From: a bacterium
GTDB taxonomy: Bacteria; Margulisbacteria; Marinamargulisbacteria; SXXA01
Direction of reading: 5' to 3'
NCBI GenBank assembly: GCA_010028705.1
Contig: RHAI01000005.1
Coordinates: 1-44,148 of the forward strand
Length of the DNA stretch: 44,148 nt
Shown here: one piece after another, positions 1 through 8,664 of the stretch
How positions within the stretch are numbered: position 1 is the stretch's first letter
How the letters are laid out: each line of letters opens with the position of its first letter
Made by a program: the position numbers and the translations under genes
Notes under the pieces: generated by a model
What the model was told of the DNA's origin: nothing
What the model saw: the letters and a program-made list of their open reading frames with translations, nothing else
Database searches by the model: none

Positions 1-1
1 T

Positions 2-88
2 GACGATATGGATTCTATGAATGATTTCAAGATGGCCCTCCTAGATAATTTGTCTCCACCCCATATGCCAATCGTTGCGATTAAATAG
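2..88 (+). CDS. C-terminal tail of an unknown protein (partial)
   Basis: An open frame enters from the left edge and runs 28 codons to a TAG at 86-88. The readable tail ends in LSPPHMPIVAIK. It is too short to assign to a family. The following 258 bases to the next gene hold only a small palindrome (CTGAA-AA-TTCAG near 215) and an AT-rich stretch at 255-320. The call rests only on the open frame at the edge, so it may not be real. Confidence 0.35.
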   Translation, partial: DDMDSMNDFKMALLDNLSPPHMPIVAIK

Positions 89-346
89 TGTCCGTTATCG
101 AAACAATATTCTGGCGTTCGTCCCTGCCCAAGGGCCGATTTACCGCATTTAGAGACCTTTGACTTGCTCATATCATCAGCCGTGCCAAAACACCTTTATT
201 TTCCTGGGGGGAACTGAAAATTCAGTAGCAATGGGGTAATGGCTGGCCTATTTTCAAATTAAATATTCAACAAAAATGTTTCAATTTATTTAATAGTTAC
301 AGAAATGCCTTTTTTACACTTCTAATTGGTCGCCGTTTGACTTAAG

Positions 347-916
347 TTATTGGTGGCATCGGTGGGTGGTTGATGGGGTTATCACATAATCCATCGGGAC
401 ATCGTTGGGTTTTAGGGCTATATGGTCAAACAGTTGAAAATTGTACCCAATTCCAATCTTAATACCCATGCTTTGTGCAAGGAGGCGGTCGAAGTATCCG
501 TTGCCGAATCCAAGTCTACCGCCATTTTTTCCAAATACAAGTCCAGGGACTACCCAGGCTTCGATAGCGCTCTTAGCATCCATAATATCGATCGGACTCG
601 CGCTTGGTTCTGCTACATCAAATCGACCTTGTACGGTTATCGTTCCATATGGGCCTGCCCAAGGGGCTACCGAATATCCTACGGTGTCTGAAATGAATTT
701 TGGTGCAAATATCGCGATCTCATTGAGTTCTAGATCAGGATAACAACTGACTACATTTATTTCGTTTTGAATCGGAAAATAGATGGCTATCGATTGGATG
801 CCTAATCGAACGACAAGCGGAAGTAATTGACTGAGGACTCGATGGCTTTCGGATGCAACGGTGTCAATGGAAAGGCCGAGGCGACGGGCCTTAATTTGAT
901 TGCGTAACCCTAGCAT
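347..916 (-). CDS. 5-formyltetrahydrofolate cyclo-ligase
   Basis: Converts 5-formyl-THF to 5,10-methenyl-THF with ATP, in cytoplasmic one-carbon metabolism. About 189 aa, the usual family length. The family signature is clear near the C-terminus: VPGLVFGKNGGRLGFGNGYF, followed by DR, i.e. the PG-F-x-G-RLG-G-GY-DR phosphate-binding and ATP region, then a DVPMD-ITP tail. I use the ATG at 916; an in-frame GTG lies two codons upstream at 922. The start lies inside the end of leuB (26-base overlap), so it is probably translated as the last gene of a leuA-leuB-cyclo-ligase operon. I see no ribosome-binding site of its own, which fits translational coupling. There is no leucine-pathway link that I know of. 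Confidence 0.9.
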   Translation of the reverse strand: MLGLRNQIKARRLGLSIDTVASESHRVLSQLLPLVVRLGIQSIAIYFPIQNEINVVSCYPDLELNEIAIFAPKFISDTVGYSVAPWAGPYGTITVQGRFDVAEPSASPIDIMDAKSAIEAWVVPGLVFGKNGGRLGFGNGYFDRLLAQSMGIKIGIGYNFQLFDHIALKPNDVPMDYVITPSTTHRCHQ

Positions 917-2018
917 TATCACGAACCAAATTGGAGACCATTGTTCCGATATCAGATGTCGAGTAGCCCATTTGAGCCGCTGCCATTGATTTCATTTTTA
1001 AAATCACTGCTATTTTTGCGGTTTCAATGGCCCGAGCCGCCTCTTGAAAACCCAAATGCTCTAACATCATATGTGCTGCACCAATTGCCGCCATCGGATT
1101 TATTTCGTTCCGCCCGGTAAATGCAGGGGCTGTTCCGCCAATTGGCTCAAACATTGATACGCCAAGAGGATTTATATTTCCACTGGCGGCGACACCCATT
1201 CCGCCTTGAGTTACCGCGGCCAGGTCCGTGATAATGTCGCCGAACATATTTTCAGTGACTATCACGTCGTATTTTTCGGGGCATTCGATCATGTAGATAC
1301 ACATGGCATCAACATGAACATAATCAGTTTTAACCTGGGGAAATTCGACGCTCAATTCAGATACTACGCGTTCCCAAAGTCCGAATACATGCTGAAGTAC
1401 ATTGGATTTGCCACACAACGTAAGTTTGCCGATAAATCCTGATTGACGATCGGCGTGTGATAACCCCCTCCACGGGGAATCGGAATGCCGCTTCATAACA
1501 TACTCGAATGCAAAACGTACGCATCGTTCGACTTGCGAGTATGAATATACCATCGACTGAATAGCTACTTCTTGGGAGGTTCCTGTCATCGAGCTTCCAC
1601 CAACACCTGTGTAAAGCCCCCCGGTGTTTTCTCGCACAACGACGTAATCAATGTCGTGATGGTTTTTATGTTTTATCGGCGTTTCTACGTTTTCATACAA
1701 TTTGACCGGTCGTAGGTTAATGTACTGGTCTAATCCGAAACGTAATTTGAGCAAAATACCTCGTTCCAATACCCCTGGCTTAATATCGGGATGTCCGATG
1801 GCCCCCAAAAGAATTGCGTCAAACTGTTTAAGTTGATCCAATTCATGGTCTTCGAGTGTTTTGCCTTCGGTTAAATAACGGTCCCCATCATAATTTAAGT
1901 GAGAATACGATAGAGCAAAATTATAGTGTTTTTGAGCCTCATCCAGTACTTTTATGGCTTCTCGAATTACCTCGGGTCCGGTCCCGTCTCCTGCAATTAC
2001 TGCAATTTTTTTTGTCAT
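891..2018 (-). CDS. leuB: 3-isopropylmalate dehydrogenase
   Basis: NAD-dependent oxidative decarboxylation of 3-isopropylmalate, third step of leucine synthesis. 375 aa. The protein begins KKIAVIAGDGTGPEVI. The substrate loop reads GVLERGILLKLRF then NLRPVKLY, the catalytic lysine sits in LCGKSNVL, and the metal-binding aspartates are in DAMC and GDIITDLAA. The GVLERG-LLKLRF form of the loop is what I associate with the actinobacterial-type LeuB rather than the enterobacterial one; related tartrate or homoisocitrate dehydrogenases are the main alternative, but the neighbour leuA argues for LeuB. It follows leuA by 23 bases with AAGGAA six bases before ATG. leuC and leuD are not in this window. 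Confidence 0.93.
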   Translation of the reverse strand: MTKKIAVIAGDGTGPEVIREAIKVLDEAQKHYNFALSYSHLNYDGDRYLTEGKTLEDHELDQLKQFDAILLGAIGHPDIKPGVLERGILLKLRFGLDQYINLRPVKLYENVETPIKHKNHHDIDYVVVRENTGGLYTGVGGSSMTGTSQEVAIQSMVYSYSQVERCVRFAFEYVMKRHSDSPWRGLSHADRQSGFIGKLTLCGKSNVLQHVFGLWERVVSELSVEFPQVKTDYVHVDAMCIYMIECPEKYDVIVTENMFGDIITDLAAVTQGGMGVAASGNINPLGVSMFEPIGGTAPAFTGRNEINPMAAIGAAHMMLEHLGFQEAARAIETAKIAVILKMKSMAAAQMGYSTSDIGTMVSNLVRDNARVTQSN

Positions 2019-2041
2019 AACTCGTTCCTTGAATTTTTGGT

Positions 2042-3577
2042 TTACAGGGTCGGTTTCACTCGGGTTTCATTTCGATTGGCGACCATTTTGTTGATGGCAT
2101 GAAGGTATGCTTTTGTCGAGGCAACTAGGACATCAAGCTCTGATCCCCGCCCCGTAAAGATGTTGCCCCCATCTTGAATGCGCACTGTGACCTCGCCTAA
2201 TGCGTCGGTTCCTCCGGTGACCGAATGTATTGAGAAATCCAATAAGTTGAATTTCTCTTGGATGATGTGATCGATAGTTTGGAAAATAGCATCCACCGGC
2301 CCTGCACCGGTTTGGGATCCCTCGATCGTTTCGCCATCGACGGTAAGTTGGACGCAGGCGATCGGACGAGTTGTGTTTCCGGCGACAATTTGAACATATT
2401 TAAGTCGGAAAATTTCGTCTCCTTGGTAGATTTCATCGGATACCAGTGATTCGAGGTCCTTGTCCGACACTTCTTTTTTGGAATCGGCGACTAATTTGAA
2501 CCGGTCAAATGCTTTGTTTAAATCATCGCCATCTAATTCGTACCCAAGTTCCTTCAGTTTTTGAGAAAAGGCGTGGCGACCCGAATGCTTTCCCAGTACC
2601 AATTTCGCTTCGGACAGGCCAATGGTTTCGGCGTCCATTATTTCGTAAGTTCGTTTTGCCTTTAACACGCCGTCTTGGTGAATGCCGGATTCGTGTGCAA
2701 ATGCATTTGCCCCAACGATCGACTTGTTAGGCTGTACGAATGATCCCGTTATATTTTGAACCATTCGCGATGATTTCATAATTTCTTTTAGGGAAATATT
2801 TGTGGTTGCGTTATACAAGTCGTTACGAGTGTGTATCCCCATAACGACCTCTTCAAGTGCGGTGTTTCCGGCTCGCTCGCCAATTCCGTTAATCGTGCAT
2901 TCAATCTGAGATGCTCCGGCCAAAACCCCGGCCAGCGAATTAGCGGTTGCTAACCCCAGGTCGTCGTGGCAATGGACGGATACGTCCACCGAGTCAATTC
3001 CAGTCACCGAATTCATTAAATATCGAATCAAGTCGCCGAATTCATCGGGTGACAAATACCCGACCGTATCGGGTACGTTGATTGTTGTTGCCCCGGCTTT
3101 TATGACTTCAGAAAAGACTCGCGCTAAAAATGCTCGGTCCGATCGACCGGCATCTTCACAGGAGAATTCGACTTCTTCGACTCTTGATTTGGCTCGTTTG
3201 ACCGCTGCGACCGCATTTTCTAATACTTGGTCCGGAGTCATGCGTAACTTGTGTTCCATGTGAATGGGGGATGTCGCGATAAACGTATGGATCCGCCGGC
3301 GAGCAGCGTGTGCGATTGCGTCCGCAGCGGCATCAATGTCTTTGGGGACGGCCCGCGCTAGACTGCATATTACGGGTTTTTTGATTTTTCGTGCTATGGC
3401 TTCAATTGATTCAAAATCGCCCTTCGAACTAATCGCAAACCCCGCTTCGATAATATCGACTCCTAGTTTTTCAAGCTGAGTCGCAACTTCCAGTTTTTCT
3501 TCCTTGTTCATCGAACATCCTGGAGATTGCTCCCCGTCTCGTAATGTAGTGTCGAAAATTTTTATTGTTCGAGTCAT
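2042..3577 (-). CDS. leuA: 2-isopropylmalate synthase
   Basis: Condenses acetyl-CoA with 2-oxoisovalerate, the committed step of leucine synthesis. 511 aa, the full length of the LeuA type with a C-terminal regulatory domain. The catalytic TIM barrel opens with FDTTLRDGEQSPG (metal-binding Asp, substrate Arg). It continues with SVHCHDDLGLATANS (metal-binding His-x-His) and NGIGERAGN, then AHESGIHQDG at the accessory domain. The last ~130 residues carry the leucine-binding LeuA dimer domain (GAGPVDAIF, VTGGTDALGEV). Start ATG is preceded by AAGGAA at good spacing. It is the first gene of the leuA-leuB-cyclo-ligase unit, with a promoter about 140 bases upstream and two hairpins in the leader. 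Confidence 0.95.
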   Translation of the reverse strand: MTRTIKIFDTTLRDGEQSPGCSMNKEEKLEVATQLEKLGVDIIEAGFAISSKGDFESIEAIARKIKKPVICSLARAVPKDIDAAADAIAHAARRRIHTFIATSPIHMEHKLRMTPDQVLENAVAAVKRAKSRVEEVEFSCEDAGRSDRAFLARVFSEVIKAGATTINVPDTVGYLSPDEFGDLIRYLMNSVTGIDSVDVSVHCHDDLGLATANSLAGVLAGASQIECTINGIGERAGNTALEEVVMGIHTRNDLYNATTNISLKEIMKSSRMVQNITGSFVQPNKSIVGANAFAHESGIHQDGVLKAKRTYEIMDAETIGLSEAKLVLGKHSGRHAFSQKLKELGYELDGDDLNKAFDRFKLVADSKKEVSDKDLESLVSDEIYQGDEIFRLKYVQIVAGNTTRPIACVQLTVDGETIEGSQTGAGPVDAIFQTIDHIIQEKFNLLDFSIHSVTGGTDALGEVTVRIQDGGNIFTGRGSELDVLVASTKAYLHAINKMVANRNETRVKPTL

Positions 3578-3649
3578 GAGGTTCCTTAGCGATTAATGAT
3601 TACGTAATAATGCCCGATTCTAGCGAGTCGAGGGTAACGGTAGTGTCAC

Positions 3650-3705
3650 TCACTAAAGCTTGCTTTAGTGACAAACTTAGGATCAAAGATTAACCCCGAT
3701 CCTAA
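3650..3705 (-). promoter_or_regulatory. two hairpins in the leuA leader
   Basis: Two inverted repeats lie between the proposed leuA promoter and the leuA start. The first has 8-base arms TTAGGATC (3677-3684) and GATCCTAA (3698-3705). The second has 10-base arms TCACTAAAGC (3650-3659) and GCTTTAGTGA (3662-3671). Neither is followed by a T-run on the leuA strand. I find no ATG-initiated leader peptide and no T-box motif. They may be a regulatory leader or a protein-binding site. Confidence 0.4.
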
Positions 3706-3713
3706 CTTAAAAA

Positions 3714-3742
3714 AGTATACCCTGGCGTCAAAGTCGGGTAAA
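3714..3742 (-). promoter_or_regulatory. putative leuA promoter
   Basis: On the minus strand, a -35 TTTACC (3737-3742) and a -10 TATACT (3714-3719) are separated by exactly 17 bases. Transcription would start near 3706, giving a leader of about 130 bases before leuA that contains both hairpins. Read by eye only. Confidence 0.45.
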
Positions 3743-3869
3743 GGTAGATCTCCGTTGATTTCGGCCCCAAATTTCGTAAAAACTGCCTCAAATCTCTTGG
3801 CGTTACCTGGGATAGCTGGGTAATATTCGATACTGGGCCTGGTGCAAATAATTACGGTGGTGAGTGATC

Positions 3870-4637
3870 GTGAAGTTGATGAGTTGGAATGTGAATGGAA
3901 TCCGATCGTGCTTTAATAAAGGGGCTTTTTTTGACTATTTGAGGAGCGAAATGCCGGATATTGTGGGGCTGCAGGAAACAAAAATTTCTGAAGATCAGTT
4001 GACCGATGAGCTACTGAATCCCCTGGGGTATTATTCAGTGTGGCATAGTGCTAAAAAACGAGGATACAGTGGGGTGGCAATTTTTACCCGTCTTAAACCA
4101 CTTTCCGTGACTGAGGGATTTGGTGTTACCCGATTTGATGACGAGGGTCGGGTAATTTCAGCCGATTTTGGTGATTTTATATTTTTTTCCGTGTATTTTC
4201 CAAATGGGCAGATGAGTGGGGAGCGGTTGACCTATAAATTAGATTTCTATTCCGAATTTTTTGATCACGTAAATCGTATTGTATCGACCGGTCGCCATGT
4301 ATTTATCGCTGGAGATTTTAATACGGCTCATCGGGAAATTGATCTGGCTCGCCCCAAAGATAATATGGATGTTTCCGGTTTTTTGTCGATTGAACGAGAA
4401 TGGATCGATCGGATCTTGTCGATGGGTTACGTTGATACGTTCAGGTGGTTTAATAATAATCCGAATCACTATTCGTGGTGGACTTACAGATCGGGTGCCC
4501 GGCAAAGAAATGTGGGTTGGCGAATTGATTATATTTTTTGCAATGCAGATGCCCTACCGATGGTCACCGGTGCGACTATTGCTTCACACATACTTGGATC
4601 CGACCATTGTCCAGTCGGAGTTGAAATTAATTCCTGA
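3870..4637 (+). CDS. xthA: exodeoxyribonuclease III
   Basis: AP endonuclease and 3'-5' exonuclease of base excision repair. About 255 aa, the family length. Exonuclease-endonuclease-phosphatase motifs appear in order: MSWNVNGIR, the metal-binding Glu in LQETK, YSGVAIFTR, GDFNTAH, the substrate segment SWWTYR followed by RQRNVGWRIDYIF, and the catalytic pair SDHCP. I choose the GTG at 3870 because it gives the family's usual beginning (MKLMSWNVNG) and has GGTGAG five bases upstream; an in-frame GTG at 3864 would add two residues. It stands alone between the divergent leu genes and the terpene synthase. Confidence 0.94.
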   Translation: MKLMSWNVNGIRSCFNKGAFFDYLRSEMPDIVGLQETKISEDQLTDELLNPLGYYSVWHSAKKRGYSGVAIFTRLKPLSVTEGFGVTRFDDEGRVISADFGDFIFFSVYFPNGQMSGERLTYKLDFYSEFFDHVNRIVSTGRHVFIAGDFNTAHREIDLARPKDNMDVSGFLSIEREWIDRILSMGYVDTFRWFNNNPNHYSWWTYRSGARQRNVGWRIDYIFCNADALPMVTGATIASHILGSDHCPVGVEINS

Positions 4638-4663
4638 GCACTTTGTTTTGTTGACATTTTGTT

Positions 4664-4692
4664 TTGAGATTTTGAATCTGCACTGCTATAAT
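4664..4692 (+). promoter_or_regulatory. strong promoter for the terpene synthase
   Basis: TTGAGA (4664-4669), a 17-base spacer and TATAAT (4687-4692), with TGC directly before the -10 (extended -10). This is the best promoter match I found in the window. Transcription should start near 4699, leaving a leader of about 45 bases. Confidence 0.7.
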
Positions 4693-4743
4693 CATCCTAA
4701 ATTACCATCCATCTCCGTTTAGCCCAATTAAATTAGAAAGTTG

Positions 4744-5889
4744 ATGAACATAACCATGCGTAAAATTGTATCTTTATCGCCGTCGTATTCACCTGTATCC
4801 ATTACTGAAATAGGGGCTGATCGGATGTTACTTCCCTCGAGCCTCAATATTCCTGGATATGACCCATTCCCTGTTGTGTTTGAGTGGCCGGCCGATGACC
4901 GATTTGCTGCCAAGGCGCTACCGTCCAGCATCGACCGTATTCAGGCGAACGTCTTAGATCGATTTAGAGGCTCAGGGGTGCTAGGCGAACGAGCAGAGGA
5001 CGGAAAGCCGACGCGATCTGAGAAACGGTTTGAACGCTCACTGTTCGCGCACTTGGTCGGGTACACATGCCCAAATGATTCTGAACCTGCAATCGAATTG
5101 GTTGTCGATCATGTGGCACATTTGTTTATGCTTGATAATTTTTTTGATGAACCAACAATGATGATTCGTTCGGGGGAAACTTTAGATCCTCGAATGGTCA
5201 CGGATGCCCTCTACCAAAGCCTCGTAAACGGTTTAACTGGCGGTGGCTCTGATGGCGGTGAGATACATCCGTATGTCCGTGCTCTGTCGGAACTCAATCA
5301 AGGCATTGGGGCTAGGGTTAACACTAAAATTTCGGGGCGGGCTGGGGGGGGCGAACCCTTTTTGTTTCGTTACAATGAGTATCTTAGCGCTATTTGTGCC
5401 GAAACTAAATTTAGATCTTCTGGAATCTGGCGCTCTCCGGAGGGGTATGCCACCATGCGTGCTAAAACCAGTGCGGTTGTGGATGTGTTAGAGTTGATTT
5501 GGCTAGTCAACGGAATATCGCTTGAACCTAAAGTTCGTATTGATGAAGAATTTACGGGTATGATTCATAACTGTAATCGCCATGTGTCTTACGTCAATGA
5601 CCTTTTTTCGCTTGCCAATGAAATTCAAGAAGACACCAGGGAGAATATGGTGCTGGTTGAGTATCACTGGCAGGTCGAGAGTACTCGGGACTTGGGTAAA
5701 GCCATCCAATCCACAGTGACTCGGGTCAACCAAGCTGTGGCCGATTTTGTGATATTGTATAATTCCTATTTTTCGGATCCACGTAACCATCAAGATACGC
5801 CTCAGCGCAAGGCCATTCAGTACGCAATTGATTTGATGATCGGTAATTTAGAGTGGTCTAAAGAAACTGGCCGATATCGCCCGGAGTAG
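4744..5889 (+). CDS. class I terpene synthase
   Basis: Bacterial class I terpene cyclase: ionises a prenyl diphosphate with Mg2+ and cyclises it. About 381 aa. Numbered from the ATG at 4744 (TTG at 4741 and ATG at 4756 are other options), the first Asp-rich motif is DNFFDE at 131-136, a DDxxD-like motif whose second Asp is Asn. The pyrophosphate sensor Arg239 lies exactly 46 residues before the NSE triad NDLFSLANE (Asn285, Ser289, Glu293), and the C-terminal Arg-Tyr pair is at 377-378 (WSKETGRY). These spacings are those of functional bacterial cyclases. There are no transmembrane segments. The product cannot be told from sequence. The gene has its own promoter and no P450 or methyltransferase next to it; a polyprenyl synthase lies 20 kb away. 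A run of eight G occurs inside the gene at 5344-5351. Confidence 0.88.
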   Translation: MNITMRKIVSLSPSYSPVSITEIGADRMLLPSSLNIPGYDPFPVVFEWPADDRFAAKALPSSIDRIQANVLDRFRGSGVLGERAEDGKPTRSEKRFERSLFAHLVGYTCPNDSEPAIELVVDHVAHLFMLDNFFDEPTMMIRSGETLDPRMVTDALYQSLVNGLTGGGSDGGEIHPYVRALSELNQGIGARVNTKISGRAGGGEPFLFRYNEYLSAICAETKFRSSGIWRSPEGYATMRAKTSAVVDVLELIWLVNGISLEPKVRIDEEFTGMIHNCNRHVSYVNDLFSLANEIQEDTRENMVLVEYHWQVESTRDLGKAIQSTVTRVNQAVADFVILYNSYFSDPRNHQDTPQRKAIQYAIDLMIGNLEWSKETGRYRPE

Positions 5890-5952
5890 GATTTAGGTTC
5901 ACAACAAAAAAAATCGTGATCGGCCTCGATAAAATTTACGTTATGGTTTGCT

Positions 5953-7344
5953 ATGAATACGATCGATAGAGTTCCGATTTTATCATCCATCGTAAACTCT
6001 GGTGTTTCCCATGATTATCCGTACGATTTTAAGCGTCAAATCGTGCTGATAAATCAAGTGTCGCTAATGTTTTCGGTTGTTGCCATTCCGTATTTTTTTA
6101 TTTTTTATTGGTTGGGACTTCGTTGGATGGCCGTGTCTGTGGTTCCGTTCGTTGTTGGATTTTTGATGGCGATCGTATTTAACTCGTTTCGGTTGCATTA
6201 TTTTTCGAAATGGAACTTAGTGATGGTGTCAAACTTGGCGTTGTTATTTTACGACACGATGCTGGGGTATCAGTCTGGGATTAATTTTATTTTTTTTTCA
6301 TTGGTGATTATTCCGTTCGTACTGTTCAAACCACATGAAAAATTGGAGTTATATTTTGGTTTTTTTCTACCGGTGTGTTTGACCTTGGTTAGTAATGTCT
6401 TAGGATACTATGGTCACACAGGGGTGATACCGTTGACATCTGACTATTTGTGGCTGATTCGTGGAACTATTACCGTCGTTACCTTTGTAATGTTAGTATT
6501 CAGTGTTCGATTTTATTATAACGCAAACCATAGAATTGCACATTCACTCGAAGTCGCACTTAATGATTTGAGGTTGTCCAATACTCAACTTTCGAATACC
6601 AACGCGTCACTCTCTGATGCTGTAAATGAACTTCAAAAATCGGCGAATGTGATTCAGTCACTCACGCAGCAAGCTGTATTGGGGGCCATTATCCGAGGTA
6701 TTGTTCATGAAGTAAAAAGTCCGCTGACGTCGATACGCGCAATTTGTTCGTTGATTCTCACGGATAATTCGCTAACTCCCTCGGTTCACGCCGACGTCGA
6801 AAAAGTACTGTCGCATACTCGGCATTTGAGTGATTTGACGAAAACTTTGTTGGCGGACTCTGGCTCGATAGTTTGGATGGATTCGCCGATCGATTTGAAA
6901 AAATTGATCGGCCAGGTGTTGGGACTTGTTGAAAATGAAGGCTTCATACGTCAGATACGAATTGACCAATTTATTCCGGATGATATTCCAGTTGTTAAAG
7001 GTGCCGCAGCGTATATTTCTCAGGCTTTGATTAACCTTTTGGTGAACGCCATTCGATTTTCTCCGGATAATTCCGTAATCGAAGTTCGGGTAACTCTTGA
7101 ACCCGAATGGGTAGTGATATACGTCCGCGATTTTGGTAGTGGGATTTCACCTGAGATTCATAATTCATTATTTAATGAAGGAGTTACGACGTCTGCCCCT
7201 GGATCTTCGAACGTTGGCTTGGGGCTGTATTTTGTAAAACGTGTACTTGATGCCCACAATGGGGTAATAAAAATACACGATACATCGGCGGACGGAACAA
7301 CGTTTGCGATGTATCTTCCGGTTGATCGGGGATCTAGTGCTTAA
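5953..7344 (+). CDS. membrane sensor histidine kinase
   Basis: Two-component sensor kinase, 463 aa. Residues about 30-190 hold roughly six hydrophobic segments with short loops, an integral membrane sensor with no large periplasmic domain. A predicted coiled coil (about 195-240, rich in SNTQLSNTNASL-type heptads) leads to the H-box with phosphoacceptor His252 (GIVHEVKSPLTS). The ATPase domain shows an N-box (LINLLVNAIRFSPDN), a G1 box (VRDFGSGIS) and a G2 box (NVGLGLYFVKRV). No response regulator is adjacent; the nearest is at 39.3 kb, in a different unit. The stop overlaps the start of nth by 8 bases, so the two are probably co-transcribed. Confidence 0.9.
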   Translation: MNTIDRVPILSSIVNSGVSHDYPYDFKRQIVLINQVSLMFSVVAIPYFFIFYWLGLRWMAVSVVPFVVGFLMAIVFNSFRLHYFSKWNLVMVSNLALLFYDTMLGYQSGINFIFFSLVIIPFVLFKPHEKLELYFGFFLPVCLTLVSNVLGYYGHTGVIPLTSDYLWLIRGTITVVTFVMLVFSVRFYYNANHRIAHSLEVALNDLRLSNTQLSNTNASLSDAVNELQKSANVIQSLTQQAVLGAIIRGIVHEVKSPLTSIRAICSLILTDNSLTPSVHADVEKVLSHTRHLSDLTKTLLADSGSIVWMDSPIDLKKLIGQVLGLVENEGFIRQIRIDQFIPDDIPVVKGAAAYISQALINLLVNAIRFSPDNSVIEVRVTLEPEWVVIYVRDFGSGISPEIHNSLFNEGVTTSAPGSSNVGLGLYFVKRVLDAHNGVIKIHDTSADGTTFAMYLPVDRGSSA

Positions 7345-7999
7345 ACAATATCGAAACGAATCACATCTTAAACGACGCGTTCGGGCTCAACAGGTCTTCG
7401 ATATTCTGGTGAGACACTATCCAAACGTAACAACCTTTTTGAATCATGGGTCCCCGTTTCAATTGTTAGTTGCTGTAATATTATCGGCACAGTGTACTGA
7501 TGAAAGAATTAACCGGGTGACTCCTGATCTTTTTGATACGTTTCCGACAGCGGAGTCTTTAGCGGCTGCTGATCCTGATCATGTCGAACAATTGATTCGA
7601 TCCGTCACTTATTATAAGACAAAAGCTAACCATCTGGTGGCAATGGCGTTGAAGTTGACAGAACAGTTTTCTGGACAGGTGCCCTGTGATCTTGAGTCGT
7701 TGGTCTCTCTGCCTGGTGTTGGTCGAAAAACGGCTAATGTTGTCTTGGGTCAGGCGTTTGGCGTCCCAGGTATTACGGTAGATACCCATGTCAATCGACT
7801 ATCGAGGAGATTAGGGTTTTCCAAACGGTCCGAAGCGATTGGAATTGAACGAGACCTAATGGAATTATGGCCGCCCGAACTATGGACGCCATTTTCGACT
7901 CAATTAATAGTGCATGCACGTGCTGTTTGCCCGGCAAGGTCCCCAAAATGTCAGGTGTGTGCGATTCGCCATTTGTGCCCGAGTGCTTCGACTACTTAA
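7337..7999 (+). CDS. nth: endonuclease III
   Basis: DNA glycosylase/AP lyase for oxidised pyrimidines. About 220 aa. The helix-hairpin-helix LPGVGRKTANVVLGQAFG carries the catalytic lysine; the catalytic aspartate is in VDTHVNRLSRRLG. The C-terminal iron-sulfur loop shows Cys-x6-Cys-x2-Cys-x5-Cys (CPARSPKCQVCAIRHLC), so a 4Fe-4S cluster is expected. I take the GTG at 7337, five bases after GGGGA and overlapping the kinase stop. A longer frame from TTG 7304 would add residues unlike the family. Confidence 0.94.
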   Translation: MLKQYRNESHLKRRVRAQQVFDILVRHYPNVTTFLNHGSPFQLLVAVILSAQCTDERINRVTPDLFDTFPTAESLAAADPDHVEQLIRSVTYYKTKANHLVAMALKLTEQFSGQVPCDLESLVSLPGVGRKTANVVLGQAFGVPGITVDTHVNRLSRRLGFSKRSEAIGIERDLMELWPPELWTPFSTQLIVHARAVCPARSPKCQVCAIRHLCPSASTT

Positions 8000-8026
8000 T
8001 GACTTTCTAATTTTTAACATATGCGG

Positions 8027-8032
8027 TATACT
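8027..8032 (+). promoter_or_regulatory. possible -10 element for rplY-pyrE-pyrF
   Basis: TATACT lies about 38 bases before the rplY start, in the gap after nth. The -35 position (8004-8009, TTTCTA) is poor. A promoter is expected here because rplY begins a new unit, but the site itself is weak. Confidence 0.35.
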
Positions 8033-8069
8033 CTCGAGCCTATTTACTGTCTAGGGAGACCCTTAAATT

Positions 8070-8660
8070 ATGCAAACTGAAGTAATTATTGCTGAATCTA
8101 GAACAGCTTTAGGTAAAAACAATGCCAAAGCACTTCGAAAAGATGGACGTGTTCCAGCTACTGTTTATGGAAATTCCGGGGAGGCGCGATCGGTTATCGT
8201 CAGTTCCCGCGATCTTATTCGCATTTACCGAGGTAAATTGGGGAAAAATACCCCAATAACGTTGCAAATCGGTGGTGATAATTCTAGTGAGACTGTTATA
8301 TCATACCGGGTGGATCGGAATCCCTTGTCACTTGCGATCGAACATGTTGATTTTTTGCGCATTACCGATGAGAGTCGAGTGAAAGTGCGGGTTCCATTAA
8401 AGCTTATTGGTTCAGCTCCAGGAGTCAAGCTAGGTGGGATGATGATGCAAAGTATATCCAGCATTATTATTGAAGTATCCCCAACTAAGACGCCTGAGTT
8501 TATTCCTGTTGATTTGTCGGGGCTTGGTGTAAATCAAGTGATTAAAGTCAAAGATCTAGCCAATGAAAACTTCGTTATAAAGTCGGAATTGAATGCCATT
8601 GTTGTATCGGTTACCGCAAAAGGTAAAGTGGAAGACGAAACTTCTCCAGGTCGAAAATAA
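8070..8660 (+). CDS. rplY: 50S ribosomal protein L25 (CTC/TL5 type)
   Basis: Binds 5S rRNA in the large ribosomal subunit. 196 aa: the longer form with an N-terminal L25 beta-barrel (residues ~1-90, including the conserved ALRKDGRVPATVYGN) and a C-terminal TL5/Ctc domain (~95-185, VKVRVPLKLIGSAPGVKLGG). Start ATG follows GGGAG by 11-12 bases. It is followed after 4 bases by pyrE and appears to lead an rplY-pyrE-pyrF unit. In many bacteria this gene sits next to pth instead. Confidence 0.93.
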   Translation: MQTEVIIAESRTALGKNNAKALRKDGRVPATVYGNSGEARSVIVSSRDLIRIYRGKLGKNTPITLQIGGDNSSETVISYRVDRNPLSLAIEHVDFLRITDESRVKVRVPLKLIGSAPGVKLGGMMMQSISSIIIEVSPTKTPEFIPVDLSGLGVNQVIKVKDLANENFVIKSELNAIVVSVTAKGKVEDETSPGRK

Positions 8661-8664
8661 TTCA

